A stretch of 64,000 nt of DNA, from positions 186,001 to 250,000 of the forward strand of contig MBQZ01000018.1 of NCBI GenBank assembly GCA_002134785.1. The letters are read 5' to 3'. The notes beneath the pieces were generated by a model, which was not told where the DNA came from, ran no database searches, and saw nothing but the letters and a program-made list of their open reading frames with translations. The first letter of the stretch is position 1, and each line of letters starts with the position of its first letter. Source of the DNA: Crenothrix sp. D3 (GTDB lineage: Bacteria; Pseudomonadota; Gammaproteobacteria; Methylococcales; Methylomonadaceae). A program made the translations under genes and the position numbers. Below are positions 35,618-45,824 of the stretch, in pieces.

Positions 35618-38600
35618 ATGTCTAAGTTTTTTATTAATCGCCCGATTGTGGCGATAGTGATTGCTATTTTGATGGTCATTATGGGGCTGGTCGCTATGAC
35701 AGGCTTGCCTGTCGCGCTGTTTCCTAATCTTGCCCCGCCTGAAATTCAAGTCACTGCTAACTACACAGGTGCAGACGCACTGACGATGGAACAAGCGGTT
35801 GCCACGCCGATAGAACAGCAAATGTCGGGCGTGGATAATATGACTTATATGTATTCCATTAATACCAACAGCGGTTCAACTACGCTGCGAGTGGATTTCG
35901 GTGTAGAAACCGATGCAAATACCGATCAAATTTTAACGCAAATGCGGCAATCACAAGCCGCATCACAACTGCCTTCTGCGGTGAATAGTCAAGGCGTGAC
36001 GGTAGCAAAATCAACAACTTCACCGCTGATGTTATTTGCTTTGTCTTCGCCTAACGGCACTTATGACAATGTTTTTCTAGCCAATTACGCTTATATTAAT
36101 ATCAACGATCAATTACTGCGTGTTAAAGGTATAGCCACAGTGTCGGTGTTTGGTGCTGGTCAATATGCGATGCGTATTTGGGTTAAGCCTGACAAACTCG
36201 CAGCAATGGATATTACCATTCCTGAAATCGTCAATGCGGTGCAAGCGCAAAACACCGTGAATCCCGCAGGACAAGTGGGTGGTGAACCTATACCCAAAGG
36301 ACAAGAATTTACTTATGCCTTACGCGCACAAGGACGACTGTCAACGGAAGAAGACTTTGGCAATATCATTTTGCGTATTGATAAATCAGGCGCGGTGGTG
36401 CGCGTTAAAGATGTGGGGCGTATTGAATTAGGGGCGCAAAACTATTCAGTAGCCAGTCGCCTCAATGGTAAGCCCACCGCTTTAATTGCGTTGTATCAAT
36501 TACCAGGTAGTAACGCACTAGAAGCAGCGGAGGGCGCGAAAAAAGTCATGGAGGAGCTTAAAAAAAGCTTCCCTGCTGATTTGGAATATGCTGTTGCTCT
36601 CGATACCACCTTAGCCGTCACCGCTGGTATTGATGACATAAAACATACGCTGTTTGAAGCTATCGTGCTGGTTATTATTGTGGTGTATTTGTTTTTACAA
36701 GGCTGGCGACCCACCTTAATTCCGTTGCTGGCTATCCCTGTGTCATTGGTCGGCACGTTTGCGGTTTTCCCGCTGTTTGGTTTTTCCATTAATACCTTGT
36801 CACTGTTTGGTTTAGTGCTAGCCGTTGGTTTAGTGGTAGATGACGCGATTGTGGTGGTGGAAGCCGTAGAGCATCACATTGAAAAGGGGTTGTCGCCAAA
36901 AGACGCAACCCTGAAAGCAATGGAAGAAGTCACAGGGCCCGTGATTGCAACCACGTTGGTGTTAATCGCGGTATTCGTACCGACCGCGTTTATTCCCGGC
37001 ATTACAGGTAGAATTTATCAGCCATTCGCGGTGACTATTGCCATATCGGTATTTCTGTCGTCATTTAACGCCTTAACCTTAACCCCTGCTTTGTGTGCAT
37101 TGATATTAAAACCCAAAACCCACTCCGATAGCTTATTACAACGCTTTTTTAATGGCTTCAACCGCGTGTTTGGGCGTATTACCGATGGCTATGTGGGCGT
37201 GTGTGGTGTGTTAATCAGACGCATGGTCTTAGGCTTGATATTACTGGCGAGCTTTACGTTTATGGCAGGTAGTTTGGGTAGCAGTATCGCAACAGGCTTT
37301 TTGCCTGATGAAGATCAAGGTTATCTTTATGGGGCATTGCAATTGCCTAACGCAGCGTCTTTTCAACGTACCAGTGACGTGGCAAAACAAGCAGAAGAGA
37401 TTATCCAAAATACCGCTGGAGTCGAATATGTGTCCTCGGTGGTGGGTTACAATCTACTCAGTCAAGCAAACACCACTTACAACACCTTCTTCTTTATTAC
37501 TCTGAAAGATTGGGACGTGCGTAAACTGCCTGAAGAACAATACACGGCGATTAAGCAACACATTAACAAAGAGCTATCAAAGCTATCGGGTGGTATTGCG
37601 ATGGTGTTTCCACCGCCTGCTATTCCAGGTGTGGGAACATCGGGCGGGGTTAGTTTTGTTCTCGAAGATCGCGCAGGTAAAGATGTTGCCTTTTTAGCTG
37701 CAAACGTCCAAAAATTCATGAAAGCCGCTAATGAACGCCCTGAACTCACGCGGGTATTTACCACCTTTATTCCCAGTGTGCCGCAGTTGTTTGTTGATGT
37801 TGACCAAGATAAAGTCATTAAACAAGGCGTGAAATTAACCGATGTCTATCAAACCTTACAGTATTACATGGGCAGTGGTTTCATCAATTACTTCAATCGC
37901 TTTGGACGACAATGGCAAGTTTATCTCGCCTCGGAAGGCGAGTATCGCGCCACGACCGATTATTTAGGGCAGTTTTATGTACGGAATGATAGTGGCTCGA
38001 CCGTGCCGTTATCGGCATTAACCTCAATACACAGTATCGAAGGGCCTGAATTTACCATGCGCTATAACCTATATCGCAGTGCGCAAATTATGGCATCCGC
38101 TAATGTAGGGTACAGTGAAGATCAAGCCATGAAAGCAATGGAAGAAGTGTTCGCCGCAACCATGCCCAGCGACATGGGCTATGACTATATCGGTATGAGT
38201 TATCAATCTTTCATTGCTAAACAAGGTGTACCGCCGTCGGTTATTTTCGCGTTCGCCTTGTTATGTGTATTTTTAATTTTAGCGGCACAATACGAAAGCT
38301 GGTCATTACCGTTTAGTGTATTGCTCACCACCCCCGTCGCGGTTTTTGGTTTGTTTTTTGCCCTGAAAATGGGCGGTTTTGAAAACAATATTTACGCGCA
38401 AATTGGCTTAGTCATGCTGATTGGTTTATCCGCAAAAAATGCGATTCTAATCGTCGAGTTTGCCAAAATGGGCGTAGAAGAAGGCAAGCCTTTAGTGGAA
38501 GCCGCATTGGAAGGCGCGAAATTACGACTACGTCCTATTTTAATGACCAGCTTTGCCTTTATTTTAGGCTGTGTTCCCTTAGCCTTAGCCACGGGCGCAG

Positions 38601-38752
38601 GTTCTTTATCACGGCAAGTTATCGGTTTTGCGGTTATTGGTGGAATGGCGGCGGCTTCAATGATTGGTATATTTCTTGTTCCCCTGAGCTTTTACTTCAT
38701 AGAAAGAATAACCCATCGTAAAGCAGCCCCGATAACGCTAAGCAAGGATTAA
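35618..38752 (+). CDS. RND (HAE1-type) efflux pump, AcrB/MexB family
   Basis: 1044 residues, the usual size for drug-type RND pumps. The N-terminus is MSKFFINRPIVAIVIAILM. Helix 4 carries the proton-relay pair in LVVDDAIVVVEA, and helix 10 the Lys in GLSAKNAILIVEFAK. Two large periplasmic loops lie between helices 1-2 and 7-8. It exports amphiphilic compounds with proton energy. The substrate cannot be told from sequence. Confidence 0.96.
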   Translation: MSKFFINRPIVAIVIAILMVIMGLVAMTGLPVALFPNLAPPEIQVTANYTGADALTMEQAVATPIEQQMSGVDNMTYMYSINTNSGSTTLRVDFGVETDANTDQILTQMRQSQAASQLPSAVNSQGVTVAKSTTSPLMLFALSSPNGTYDNVFLANYAYININDQLLRVKGIATVSVFGAGQYAMRIWVKPDKLAAMDITIPEIVNAVQAQNTVNPAGQVGGEPIPKGQEFTYALRAQGRLSTEEDFGNIILRIDKSGAVVRVKDVGRIELGAQNYSVASRLNGKPTALIALYQLPGSNALEAAEGAKKVMEELKKSFPADLEYAVALDTTLAVTAGIDDIKHTLFEAIVLVIIVVYLFLQGWRPTLIPLLAIPVSLVGTFAVFPLFGFSINTLSLFGLVLAVGLVVDDAIVVVEAVEHHIEKGLSPKDATLKAMEEVTGPVIATTLVLIAVFVPTAFIPGITGRIYQPFAVTIAISVFLSSFNALTLTPALCALILKPKTHSDSLLQRFFNGFNRVFGRITDGYVGVCGVLIRRMVLGLILLASFTFMAGSLGSSIATGFLPDEDQGYLYGALQLPNAASFQRTSDVAKQAEEIIQNTAGVEYVSSVVGYNLLSQANTTYNTFFFITLKDWDVRKLPEEQYTAIKQHINKELSKLSGGIAMVFPPPAIPGVGTSGGVSFVLEDRAGKDVAFLAANVQKFMKAANERPELTRVFTTFIPSVPQLFVDVDQDKVIKQGVKLTDVYQTLQYYMGSGFINYFNRFGRQWQVYLASEGEYRATTDYLGQFYVRNDSGSTVPLSALTSIHSIEGPEFTMRYNLYRSAQIMASANVGYSEDQAMKAMEEVFAATMPSDMGYDYIGMSYQSFIAKQGVPPSVIFAFALLCVFLILAAQYESWSLPFSVLLTTPVAVFGLFFALKMGGFENNIYAQIGLVMLIGLSAKNAILIVEFAKMGVEEGKPLVEAALEGAKLRLRPILMTSFAFILGCVPLALATGAGSLSRQVIGFAVIGGMAAASMIGIFLVPLSFYFIERITHRKAAPITLSKD

Positions 38753-38756
38753 AACC

Positions 38757-40172
38757 ATGAATAAATTGTTAGCTGTCTCTATCGCCGCCGTGTTGTCAGG
38801 TTGTATGGTCGGCCCTGATTATATAAAGCCTGAGATTAATACCCCGACACAGTGGCGTAACAGCGTTAAAGAAACGCAAAATACCACTAACAGCGAATGG
38901 TGGAAGCAATTAGGCGACCCTGTGTTGAATCGTTTAATAGATCAGGCGATTCAAGGCAACTACGATTTAAAAATCGCCATTGCCCGCGTAGATCAATACA
39001 TGGGTTTGTATGGTTCAACGCGCTCTAATTTATTTCCGAAATTTTCAGGAGGGAGTCAAGCACAAACGGGTAACTCTGCCATTCTCAACCCTGCTGCGGA
39101 CGATCAGGTGAATTTAAGTGGCAACATGAACTGGCAAATTGATATTTGGGGTGAATTAAGACGCGCTAACGAAGCCGCCTTAGCTGAATTACTGGCACAA
39201 CAAGCCACACAACAAGCCGTGATGCTCACCTTAGTCAGTAAAGTGGCACTCACTTACATCAGGTTGCGTGAGCTAGACCAGCAATTGGCAATCACTAAAG
39301 AAACCGTTGCCACGCTCAAAGAAGGCTTACGCATTAACACGCTGAGGTTCATAGAAGGTTATACCTCTGATTTAGAAGTACAACAAAACGACTCAGAATA
39401 TCAACGCCGTAGTGCGCAAATTCCACAATACGAACAACAAGTTGCACTGACTGAAAATGCTTTAGCGGTGTTATTGGGTTCAAATCCGCGTGCTATTGAA
39501 CGCGGCTTGCCCATCGATGAACTTAAGCTCCCTGCTGTTCCCGCTGGTCTACCGTCTGATTTATTAGTACGCCGCCCTGATATTGCCCAAGCAGAGCAAC
39601 AACTTATTGCCGCGAATGCGCAAATCGGCGTAGCACGAGCGCAATATTTCCCTAATATCCGTCTAACAGGCAGCGTCGGACAAATCAGCACGCAAGTCGC
39701 TGGTTTATTCACCCCTGGAGCGAATTTTTGGACAATTGGTTCAGCAGTACTTACACCTATTTTTACCGCTGGAAAAATAGCGGGCGATGTACGCGCCGCT
39801 GAAGCGGTGCAGAAAGCGGCTGTAGCCAATTATCAAAAAACCATTATTACGGGTTTTAGCGAATTTGAAAACGCACTGATTAGTTTGATAAAAACCCAGC
39901 AACAACAAGATAAACAAATTAATCGCGTCACCGCCAACAAAAATTATTATCACTTATCAAAAGTGCGCTATGACGAAGGCTATGTAACCTATCTCACGGA
40001 ACTCGATGCTATTAGACAGTTATTTGATGCGCAAGTGGAATTAACCTCTGCTCGCGCTGAAACATTTAAATCCGCAGTTGCCTTATATCTCGCAATGGGT
40101 GGCGGGTGGATAGCTAACCAAGAAAACACCGCTAATTTGCCAAAACCAAAACCAGCCGTGTATTTTCCTTAA
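38757..40172 (+). CDS. Outer-membrane efflux factor (OprM/NodT family), lipoprotein
   Basis: 471 residues with lipoprotein signal (AVLSGC, then MVGPDYIKP), the classical NodT/OprM start. It contains the paired helical repeats of TolC-like channels: NYDLKIAIARVDQY and LRRPDIAQAEQQL-type blocks (here LVRRPDIAQAEQQL, ANAQIGVARAQYFPNIRLTGS). It completes the tripartite pump, 4 bases after the transporter gene. Confidence 0.95.
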   Translation: MNKLLAVSIAAVLSGCMVGPDYIKPEINTPTQWRNSVKETQNTTNSEWWKQLGDPVLNRLIDQAIQGNYDLKIAIARVDQYMGLYGSTRSNLFPKFSGGSQAQTGNSAILNPAADDQVNLSGNMNWQIDIWGELRRANEAALAELLAQQATQQAVMLTLVSKVALTYIRLRELDQQLAITKETVATLKEGLRINTLRFIEGYTSDLEVQQNDSEYQRRSAQIPQYEQQVALTENALAVLLGSNPRAIERGLPIDELKLPAVPAGLPSDLLVRRPDIAQAEQQLIAANAQIGVARAQYFPNIRLTGSVGQISTQVAGLFTPGANFWTIGSAVLTPIFTAGKIAGDVRAAEAVQKAAVANYQKTIITGFSEFENALISLIKTQQQQDKQINRVTANKNYYHLSKVRYDEGYVTYLTELDAIRQLFDAQVELTSARAETFKSAVALYLAMGGGWIANQENTANLPKPKPAVYFP

Positions 40173-40196
40173 ACGAATGATGATTATAAACCTTAA

Positions 40197-40224
40197 TTTC
40201 ACTATCACTTATTTACGATATAAT
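40197..40224 (+). promoter_or_regulatory. Probable sigma70 promoter of the 40257 gene
   Basis: TTTCAC (40197-40202) and a perfect TATAAT (40219-40224) are 16 bases apart, 32 bases before the ATG. A TAGGAAG ribosome site follows. Confidence 0.55.
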
Positions 40225-40256
40225 GCTCACTCACAATTAAACTTGTAGGAAGTAAC

Positions 40257-40847
40257 ATGAAAAATAAAAAATTAGCTATCGTTCTTGCTATTGCAAGTCT
40301 TGGTTTAACCATTGTGGGTGGTGTTGCTTATGCTGAAGAAGCAGTAGCTCCTGTTGCAGCTGAAGCGGCTGCTCCTGCTGCTGAAAAAACAATCGGCGCA
40401 TTACCTTCAACTGCTCCTGCTGTAGCCACAGCAGTTGCTGCCGCACCCAATGACAACGAACTTCAAATGTTCCGTTTTGCTCTGGAAATGGAAAAAGAAG
40501 CGTTTGTTAAAAAATCAATGGCATTAGATCCTGCAACAGAAAAGAAATTTATGGACGCGTACTATGCGTTTAACGGCAATCTAGTGAAGTTAAATAACAA
40601 ACGTTTAGCAATCATCGCAGATTATGCGGCTAACTTTGATAAAATGACCAACGCCAAAGCAGATGAATTGGCTAAAGCCATGTTTGATTTTCGCACCAAG
40701 CGCACTGCACTTAACGCGGCTTACTACAAAAACGTAAAAAAAGCGACTTCATCAATAGTTGCTGCGCGTGCGATGCAAGTTGAAAACATTTTACAAGGTG
40801 CTATGGATGTCGCTATCAGCTCTAAATTGCCTTTAATGACAAAGTAA
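40257..40847 (+). CDS. Small secreted helical protein, unknown
   Basis: 196 residues with a signal peptide cut near AYAEE, then an Ala/Pro/Val linker (about 28-72), then a helical domain of about 120 residues rich in Lys, Ala and Met. No family is recognised; the helical build recalls small periplasmic stress chaperones, but no LTxxQ motif is seen. It has its own promoter and a strong terminator, so it is a single-gene unit. Confidence 0.7.
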   Translation: MKNKKLAIVLAIASLGLTIVGGVAYAEEAVAPVAAEAAAPAAEKTIGALPSTAPAVATAVAAAPNDNELQMFRFALEMEKEAFVKKSMALDPATEKKFMDAYYAFNGNLVKLNNKRLAIIADYAANFDKMTNAKADELAKAMFDFRTKRTALNAAYYKNVKKATSSIVAARAMQVENILQGAMDVAISSKLPLMTK

Positions 40848-40890
40848 TCAGCTTGGTAGCATGAGGTAAACCTCAGCCACACTGCAAAAA

Positions 40891-40928
40891 AAGCCCCGTG
40901 AGAAGGTAAAGTCTCACGGGGCTTTTTT
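40891..40928. terminator. Strong bidirectional terminator
   Basis: A 13-base stem (AAGCCCCGTGAGA / TCTCACGGGGCTT, 40891-40903 and 40912-40924) is flanked by a run of A on the left and T on the right, so it can stop transcription from both sides. Confidence 0.9.
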
Positions 40929-40930
40929 GT

Positions 40931-40990
40931 TTATAGCTAACCGTCCATCCTTCGACAAGCTTCCTTCGACAAGCTCAGGACGAACGGTTA
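40931..40990. repeat. Hairpin repeat element, partial copy
   Basis: It begins TATAGCTAACCGTCC, contains TTCGACAAGCTTCC and TTCGACAAGCTCAGG, and ends CGAACGG. It is a shortened copy of the element seen in full at 45690 and 51173. Confidence 0.75.
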
Positions 40991-41034
40991 AGCCTGTTTA
41001 CCATTTGTTAAAAGACTGGCAGTCATTAATGTCG

Positions 41035-43725
41035 CTATAACAGCGTTAAGCCATTACCAGAAAAATAGGCAAAACAGCCGCGTCCGTTATCTTTGGCTTG
41101 ATAAAGCGCGGTGTCTGCATGATCCATGAGACTTTCAGAGGTATTGCCGTCTTGGGGATAAATACTAATTCCAATACTCGCGCCAATTTGTACGCTGTTA
41201 TTTTCCGACAATTGAAACGGTAGAGTTAAAGAGGCTATCACTTTTAAGGCAATGATTTCAGCCATTTCGGGGATTTTTAGGTTTTCTAGTACGAGGACAA
41301 ATTCATCACCGCCTAAACGTGCCACCATGTCACTCTCACGCAAACAGCTTTTGATTCTTGCCGCCACTTGTTTGAGTAATTCATCACCAGCCGCGTGTCC
41401 TAGCTTATCGTTCACCGCTTTGAATTTATCCAAATCCATCATGAAGACCGCAAATTGGTTATGATTACGACGATTAATGGCGATGGCATACTGCAATCTA
41501 TCGTGCAATTTGCGCCGATTGGGTAAGCCTGTGAGCGGATCAAAAAAAGCTAATTGTTGAATTTTATCTTCGGCGGCTTTGCGTTCAGTAATATCGCGAG
41601 CTGTTGCTTGCAGCACGGGTTTTTCATTTACAATTAAGGCACTGAGTAATACTTCAGCAACAAAGATTTCTCCTGTGTCTATTCTTTTATAGGTCCATTC
41701 AAAGCGAAAACTCCCTATTTTCAATGCAGTCGCGATGTATTGTTGCTCAAGTATCAGGGAGCTTGTTCCACAAGGCTGTTCTAACGGTGATAAATCCGCT
41801 GGATGATAGGTGCAAAATTCGGCAACTGTTTTACAACCGAATAGAGTAAGAGCCGCTGGATTACAATCAAAAAACAATGTATCCCACAACATGATTGCAT
41901 CACTGCTTAAATCAAAAAGGGTGCGAAACTTTGATTCTGAATCGTGTATGGATTTTTCCAGCCGCTTGCGCTCGGTAATATCGGTCATAGTTGCTACATA
42001 ATGACTAACCTCCTTATCATTACCTTTTAGAGCCGTGATGGTTATCCATTCAGGATAGATTTCACCATTTTTACGCCGATTCCATATTTCGCCTTTCCAC
42101 TGCCCTGTCGTATGAATACCTTGCCATAATTCAGCATAAAAACTTGCATCATGTTGTCCAGAACTCAACAAGCGTGGCGTTTGACCAATAACTTCGACCG
42201 CACTATAACCCGTAACCTCACTAAATTTCTGATTAACTTTAAGAATAACGCTATTAGCATCGGTCACCATCATCATTTCATCTGATTCAAACATGGCGGC
42301 AGCAATCCGCAATTCAATTTCAGCCAGTTTATTTTCGGTAATATTTTCATGACTGACCACTACGCCTTGTTCCACGCTATTTAACGGGACAACACGCATA
42401 TTAAACCAGCGTTGTTCAGTAGGCGAATGACAAGGATATTCTAATTCAAAACTTTGTTGTGTCCCTGCTAATACCGCAGAGATGCCGCATTTAATATTGA
42501 TAGCGTCTTTAAATTGCGATTCCTGAAAAGACGGTGAGCCTTGCTCAAAATAACTGCGATTTAGATTGTAGTTATAGCTGTTAGGCAGACCATTTGCATC
42601 GCTAAATTGCCGCCACGCCTCATTGACGGTGACAATTGTTCCGTTTGCATCCAACACGGCAATCTGAGCAGAGAGTGAATTCAAAATGCTGTGAGTAAAG
42701 GCTTCGTTATTGCGTAGTTGCTGTTCTGCTTGTTTGCGTTCAGTAATATCCTCAGAAACGCCTATTAAATAAAGGGGCTGACCTGATTCATCAAACACCG
42801 CCTGTTTATAAGAATGATGGATTCTATTGGCTTGTAACTGTGAGTTCCAAACAAACCCTTCAGTTTCATGCGGTTTGTCATCGGTGAAAGCTTGTTTATC
42901 AACCGCTAAAAAATCAGCCATTTGCTCAGGTGGGAAAAATTGACTGCCCGTGGTATTTTTCACTTGGTTAAAACTCAGCCCCCACTTTTTTTCACACGCT
43001 TTGTTCATTAGAATAATTCGATACTGTGCATCTTTAACAAAAACGACTATTGGCATCAGGTTAATGATTGCTTGCAGTTGATTTTTAGCGATTAAAAGTT
43101 CTTTATTAGCGATGACCAGCTCGGCTGCACGGTTTTCTTTTTCTGTATTTTGAAAGGCAAGCTCTCTGTTGGCGGCAATAACCCGCTCGGCGGCTTGTTT
43201 ACTCGCGGTTATATCAGTTAAAACAATTCGCAGTGTGAGTTGCTTATTCACTTTTGACACGGGAAGACAGTGCAGTTGTGCATGAAGCCAGTTATCGTTA
43301 GGCTGCTTTAGGCTGACTTCAAGCGTTTTTTGCTGATTCCCCCGCATGACTTGAGCGAAAAAAAGATGCCAGCGGGTCGTATCTGTCGCGTTGATAAAGC
43401 CTGCAAAACGCCGTTGTAGTAATTGGGAACGGCTTTTTCCCAGTAAGGTTGCACCCGTCAGATTGATTTTTTCAATCAAGCCTTGCTGCGAGAGGGTCAG
43501 ATAGCCGACTGGAGCAAACTCATACAGGTCGAAATAATCTTGCTGCGATTCTGCCAACGCCTCGTAAGATTGGCGTAAGTTCTCATTTTGCATTTCAAGT
43601 TCAATTTGATGAACCTGAAGTTCATGGAGTAATTCTTCAGCAGAGCGAGTCTCTGAATTTGTTGTGGATGCGGGCTGAAGTTGTTCCTCAGCAGCGGCGC
43701 GTAGTGAATTCTTTTTTTTGTTCAT
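41035..43725 (-). CDS. Multi-PAS diguanylate cyclase (GGDEF)
   Basis: 896 residues, cytoplasmic with no membrane helix. A coiled N-terminus with HQIELEMQNENLRQ precedes about five PAS units (near 65-185, 215-335, 345-470, 475-600, 605-720) and a GGDEF domain (about 730-890). The active site ARLGGDEFVLVLE is intact and preceded by RESD five residues before it, the product-inhibition I-site. No EAL domain. The third PAS (AVLDANGTIVTVNEAWRQF ... LEYPCHSP) closely resembles the first PAS of the protein at 45825. It should make c-di-GMP in response to an unknown signal. Confidence 0.92.
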   Translation of the reverse strand: MNKKKNSLRAAAEEQLQPASTTNSETRSAEELLHELQVHQIELEMQNENLRQSYEALAESQQDYFDLYEFAPVGYLTLSQQGLIEKINLTGATLLGKSRSQLLQRRFAGFINATDTTRWHLFFAQVMRGNQQKTLEVSLKQPNDNWLHAQLHCLPVSKVNKQLTLRIVLTDITASKQAAERVIAANRELAFQNTEKENRAAELVIANKELLIAKNQLQAIINLMPIVVFVKDAQYRIILMNKACEKKWGLSFNQVKNTTGSQFFPPEQMADFLAVDKQAFTDDKPHETEGFVWNSQLQANRIHHSYKQAVFDESGQPLYLIGVSEDITERKQAEQQLRNNEAFTHSILNSLSAQIAVLDANGTIVTVNEAWRQFSDANGLPNSYNYNLNRSYFEQGSPSFQESQFKDAINIKCGISAVLAGTQQSFELEYPCHSPTEQRWFNMRVVPLNSVEQGVVVSHENITENKLAEIELRIAAAMFESDEMMMVTDANSVILKVNQKFSEVTGYSAVEVIGQTPRLLSSGQHDASFYAELWQGIHTTGQWKGEIWNRRKNGEIYPEWITITALKGNDKEVSHYVATMTDITERKRLEKSIHDSESKFRTLFDLSSDAIMLWDTLFFDCNPAALTLFGCKTVAEFCTYHPADLSPLEQPCGTSSLILEQQYIATALKIGSFRFEWTYKRIDTGEIFVAEVLLSALIVNEKPVLQATARDITERKAAEDKIQQLAFFDPLTGLPNRRKLHDRLQYAIAINRRNHNQFAVFMMDLDKFKAVNDKLGHAAGDELLKQVAARIKSCLRESDMVARLGGDEFVLVLENLKIPEMAEIIALKVIASLTLPFQLSENNSVQIGASIGISIYPQDGNTSESLMDHADTALYQAKDNGRGCFAYFSGNGLTLL

Positions 43726-43740
43726 ATATTTTTTTATATA

Positions 43741-43775
43741 GCTAATAGCTAATAGCTAATAGCTAATAGCTAATA
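43741..43775. repeat. Five tandem 7-base repeats (GCTAATA) before a GGDEF gene
   Basis: The heptamer is perfectly repeated five times, 16 bases before the ATG of the 41035-43725 gene, inside its leader or promoter. Perfect short tandem repeats at this place can change number by slippage. Confidence 0.85.
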
Positions 43776-43788
43776 GAATTATTACAAC

Positions 43789-43975
43789 ACCGTTCGCACT
43801 GAGCTTGTCGAATGGTGTAAATGTGGTTCGATAAGAATCTCCTGAGCGAAGCCGAAGGTCTTACCACGAGCGGTATCATTTCGTTGTATAGTATTTCAGT
43901 TTTTGGTTAAGTCTTAGCCGTTCGCCCTGAGCTTGTCGAAGGGTGTTCATGGTTCGACAAGCTCACCATGAACGG
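43789..43975. repeat. Hairpin repeat copies (two) between GGDEF and SulP genes
   Basis: Copies of the CCGTTCGCCCTGAGCTTG motif lie at 43789-43817 and, as an inverted pair, at 43918-43975 (ending CACCATGAACGG). No gene is seen in the 274-base gap. Confidence 0.7.
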
Positions 43976-43999
43976 ATTAATATAAACCAAAAGTATATA

Positions 44000-45652
44000 T
44001 TACAAATGCAGTGCTTTATAACGTTCGATGGCAATACAAGCATTGAATAACATCCGCTCACGTCCCAGTCGTTCAGCCAGTCCAGAGCGACGTACTATCT
44101 CAAGTACATCAGGATTTAATCCTGCCAGCCACAGCGTGACACCGTTACCCGCTATCACTTGCTCACTCTCAACCAATCGTTGTAATGCTGAATACTCAAT
44201 ATTGGGTACTCGGCTCATGTCTAACACAACGACCTGTGGGTGATATTGTGTAACCAGTGCTTTCATTTGATCCGCTACATCCTGTAGGTTGACAAAATAA
44301 AGACTGCCTTCAGGTCGTATGATTAGCAATCCGTCAACTGTCTCATCATCAGGGTATTCGGGTGATAAGGGACGCAGTACATCTGTATTGGGCTTACGAC
44401 CAATAGCGGATACTCGCAACTTAGCGGTCTGGTAAGACAGCCCTAATAGCGACACGATAATAGCCACGACAATTCCTTGTAGCGTACCGAATAGTAGCAC
44501 ACCTAAACAGGCGGTCACTGCCCACTGAAATTCCATTGCGCGGATTTTATAAATGGCAATAAATTCGTTAGGCTGAATTAAAGAGGCTGAGTAGACAATA
44601 ACAACGGCTGCCAAGGTAGCATAAGGTAACAAACCCAGTAAGGGAGCTAATAGCAACATAACCCCAGCGGCAGTAGCGGCAGTCACTAATGATGATTTTT
44701 GTGAAACCGCCCCTGCGGCACGAACGACAGCAGTTTGTGACGTGCCACCTCCTGCTGGCATAGCAGAAAATAACCCACCACCAATATTCGCTATGCCTGT
44801 GGCGATAAGTTCTCGATTGGCGTTAAGCGGTGGTTCTGTGTTCTTGACAAAAGCCCGCGCGGCAGCAATCGATTCAGTAAAACTCATCAACGCAATACCT
44901 AATGCACCGGGTAGCAATTGTTGTATCAAATCAATATTAGGCAGTGTGAATGAAGGTAATCCTTTGGGAATTACGCCAACGGTCGCAACACCTTGAGCAT
45001 TCAGCCCCCAGAACCACGAAGCAAAAATCGCCCCGCCTATAACCACCAGCGGAGCAGGCGAATGTGGCGATAAACGTATCATGCCCAGCAATATTAGCAA
45101 GGTGATAACCGCCACCACTAAGGTAGGGAATGACGTATGGGGAAGCTGATGAAAAAGTGAGAGTAAATCGAAAAAGAAACCTTGTTTGTCGATATGAACG
45201 CCCAATAATTTGGGTAGCTGGTCGAATACAATCACCAGCCCTACGCCCGCTTTAAAGCCCGTTAATACAGGGCTAGAAATAAAATTGGCAACAAAGCCCA
45301 GCCGCAATAAGGAGGCGAGTATTAATAGCACACCAACTAAGACGGTTAAGGTAGCCAGTGCCGTTATTAATTGTGCAGGGTCGCCACTCGGCACAACTAA
45401 GCTAAGTTGCGCTCCTGTAAGAATACCCAGCGTAGTGGTTGAGCTGACGCTCAGCACTTTAGATGATCCCAGTAACGCGTAGAGTATCATCGGTATAAAA
45501 GCGGTATAAAGCCCCACAGATACAGGTAAACCCGCGACAGTCGCATACGCCATTGCTTTGGGAAGTACGATAGCCGCCGCCGTTAAACCTGCAATTACAT
45601 CGAAACGTAACGCAACGGATGTGGATGGCTGGATTGTATTTTGCGAGTTCAT
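44000..45652 (-). CDS. SulP-family anion transporter with STAS domain
   Basis: 550 residues. The membrane part begins with FDVIAGLTAAAIVLPKAMAYATVAGLP, the SulP signature, and has about 12-14 helices to residue 420; a STAS domain follows (about 430-545, including VVVLDMSRVPNIEYSALQ). The family moves sulfate, bicarbonate or other anions; substrate not readable here. No carbonic anhydrase gene is adjacent. Confidence 0.9.
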   Translation of the reverse strand: MNSQNTIQPSTSVALRFDVIAGLTAAAIVLPKAMAYATVAGLPVSVGLYTAFIPMILYALLGSSKVLSVSSTTTLGILTGAQLSLVVPSGDPAQLITALATLTVLVGVLLILASLLRLGFVANFISSPVLTGFKAGVGLVIVFDQLPKLLGVHIDKQGFFFDLLSLFHQLPHTSFPTLVVAVITLLILLGMIRLSPHSPAPLVVIGGAIFASWFWGLNAQGVATVGVIPKGLPSFTLPNIDLIQQLLPGALGIALMSFTESIAAARAFVKNTEPPLNANRELIATGIANIGGGLFSAMPAGGGTSQTAVVRAAGAVSQKSSLVTAATAAGVMLLLAPLLGLLPYATLAAVVIVYSASLIQPNEFIAIYKIRAMEFQWAVTACLGVLLFGTLQGIVVAIIVSLLGLSYQTAKLRVSAIGRKPNTDVLRPLSPEYPDDETVDGLLIIRPEGSLYFVNLQDVADQMKALVTQYHPQVVVLDMSRVPNIEYSALQRLVESEQVIAGNGVTLWLAGLNPDVLEIVRRSGLAERLGRERMLFNACIAIERYKALHL

Positions 45653-45689
45653 GATGTCTATCTCTTTGCTGTCAAATCGTTTGTTGTGG

Positions 45690-45820
45690 TAGAGCTAACC
45701 GTCAATAAAATGATACCGTTCGTGGTGAGCTTGTCGAACCACCACAGACCTTCGACTGTTCGACAAGCTCACAGCTCAGGGCGAACGGTTTTTTAATCAA
45801 TTTATACTGCGTTAGCTATA
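45690..45820. repeat. Hairpin repeat element, full-length copy
   Basis: About 130 bases with related ends: AGAGCTAACCGTCAATAAAA on the left and a variant of its complement ending GTTAGCTATA on the right. In between are inverted TTCGACAAGCTCA motifs. It ends 5 bases before the stop of the 45825 gene. Confidence 0.8.
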
Positions 45821-45824
45821 TCAC

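Noticed and set aside
41035-43725. Hybrid histidine kinase
   Set aside because: Several PAS domains are present, but the C-terminus is GGDEF and there is no kinase core.
43741-43775. CRISPR-like array
   Set aside because: The units are seven bases long and directly adjacent, with no spacers.
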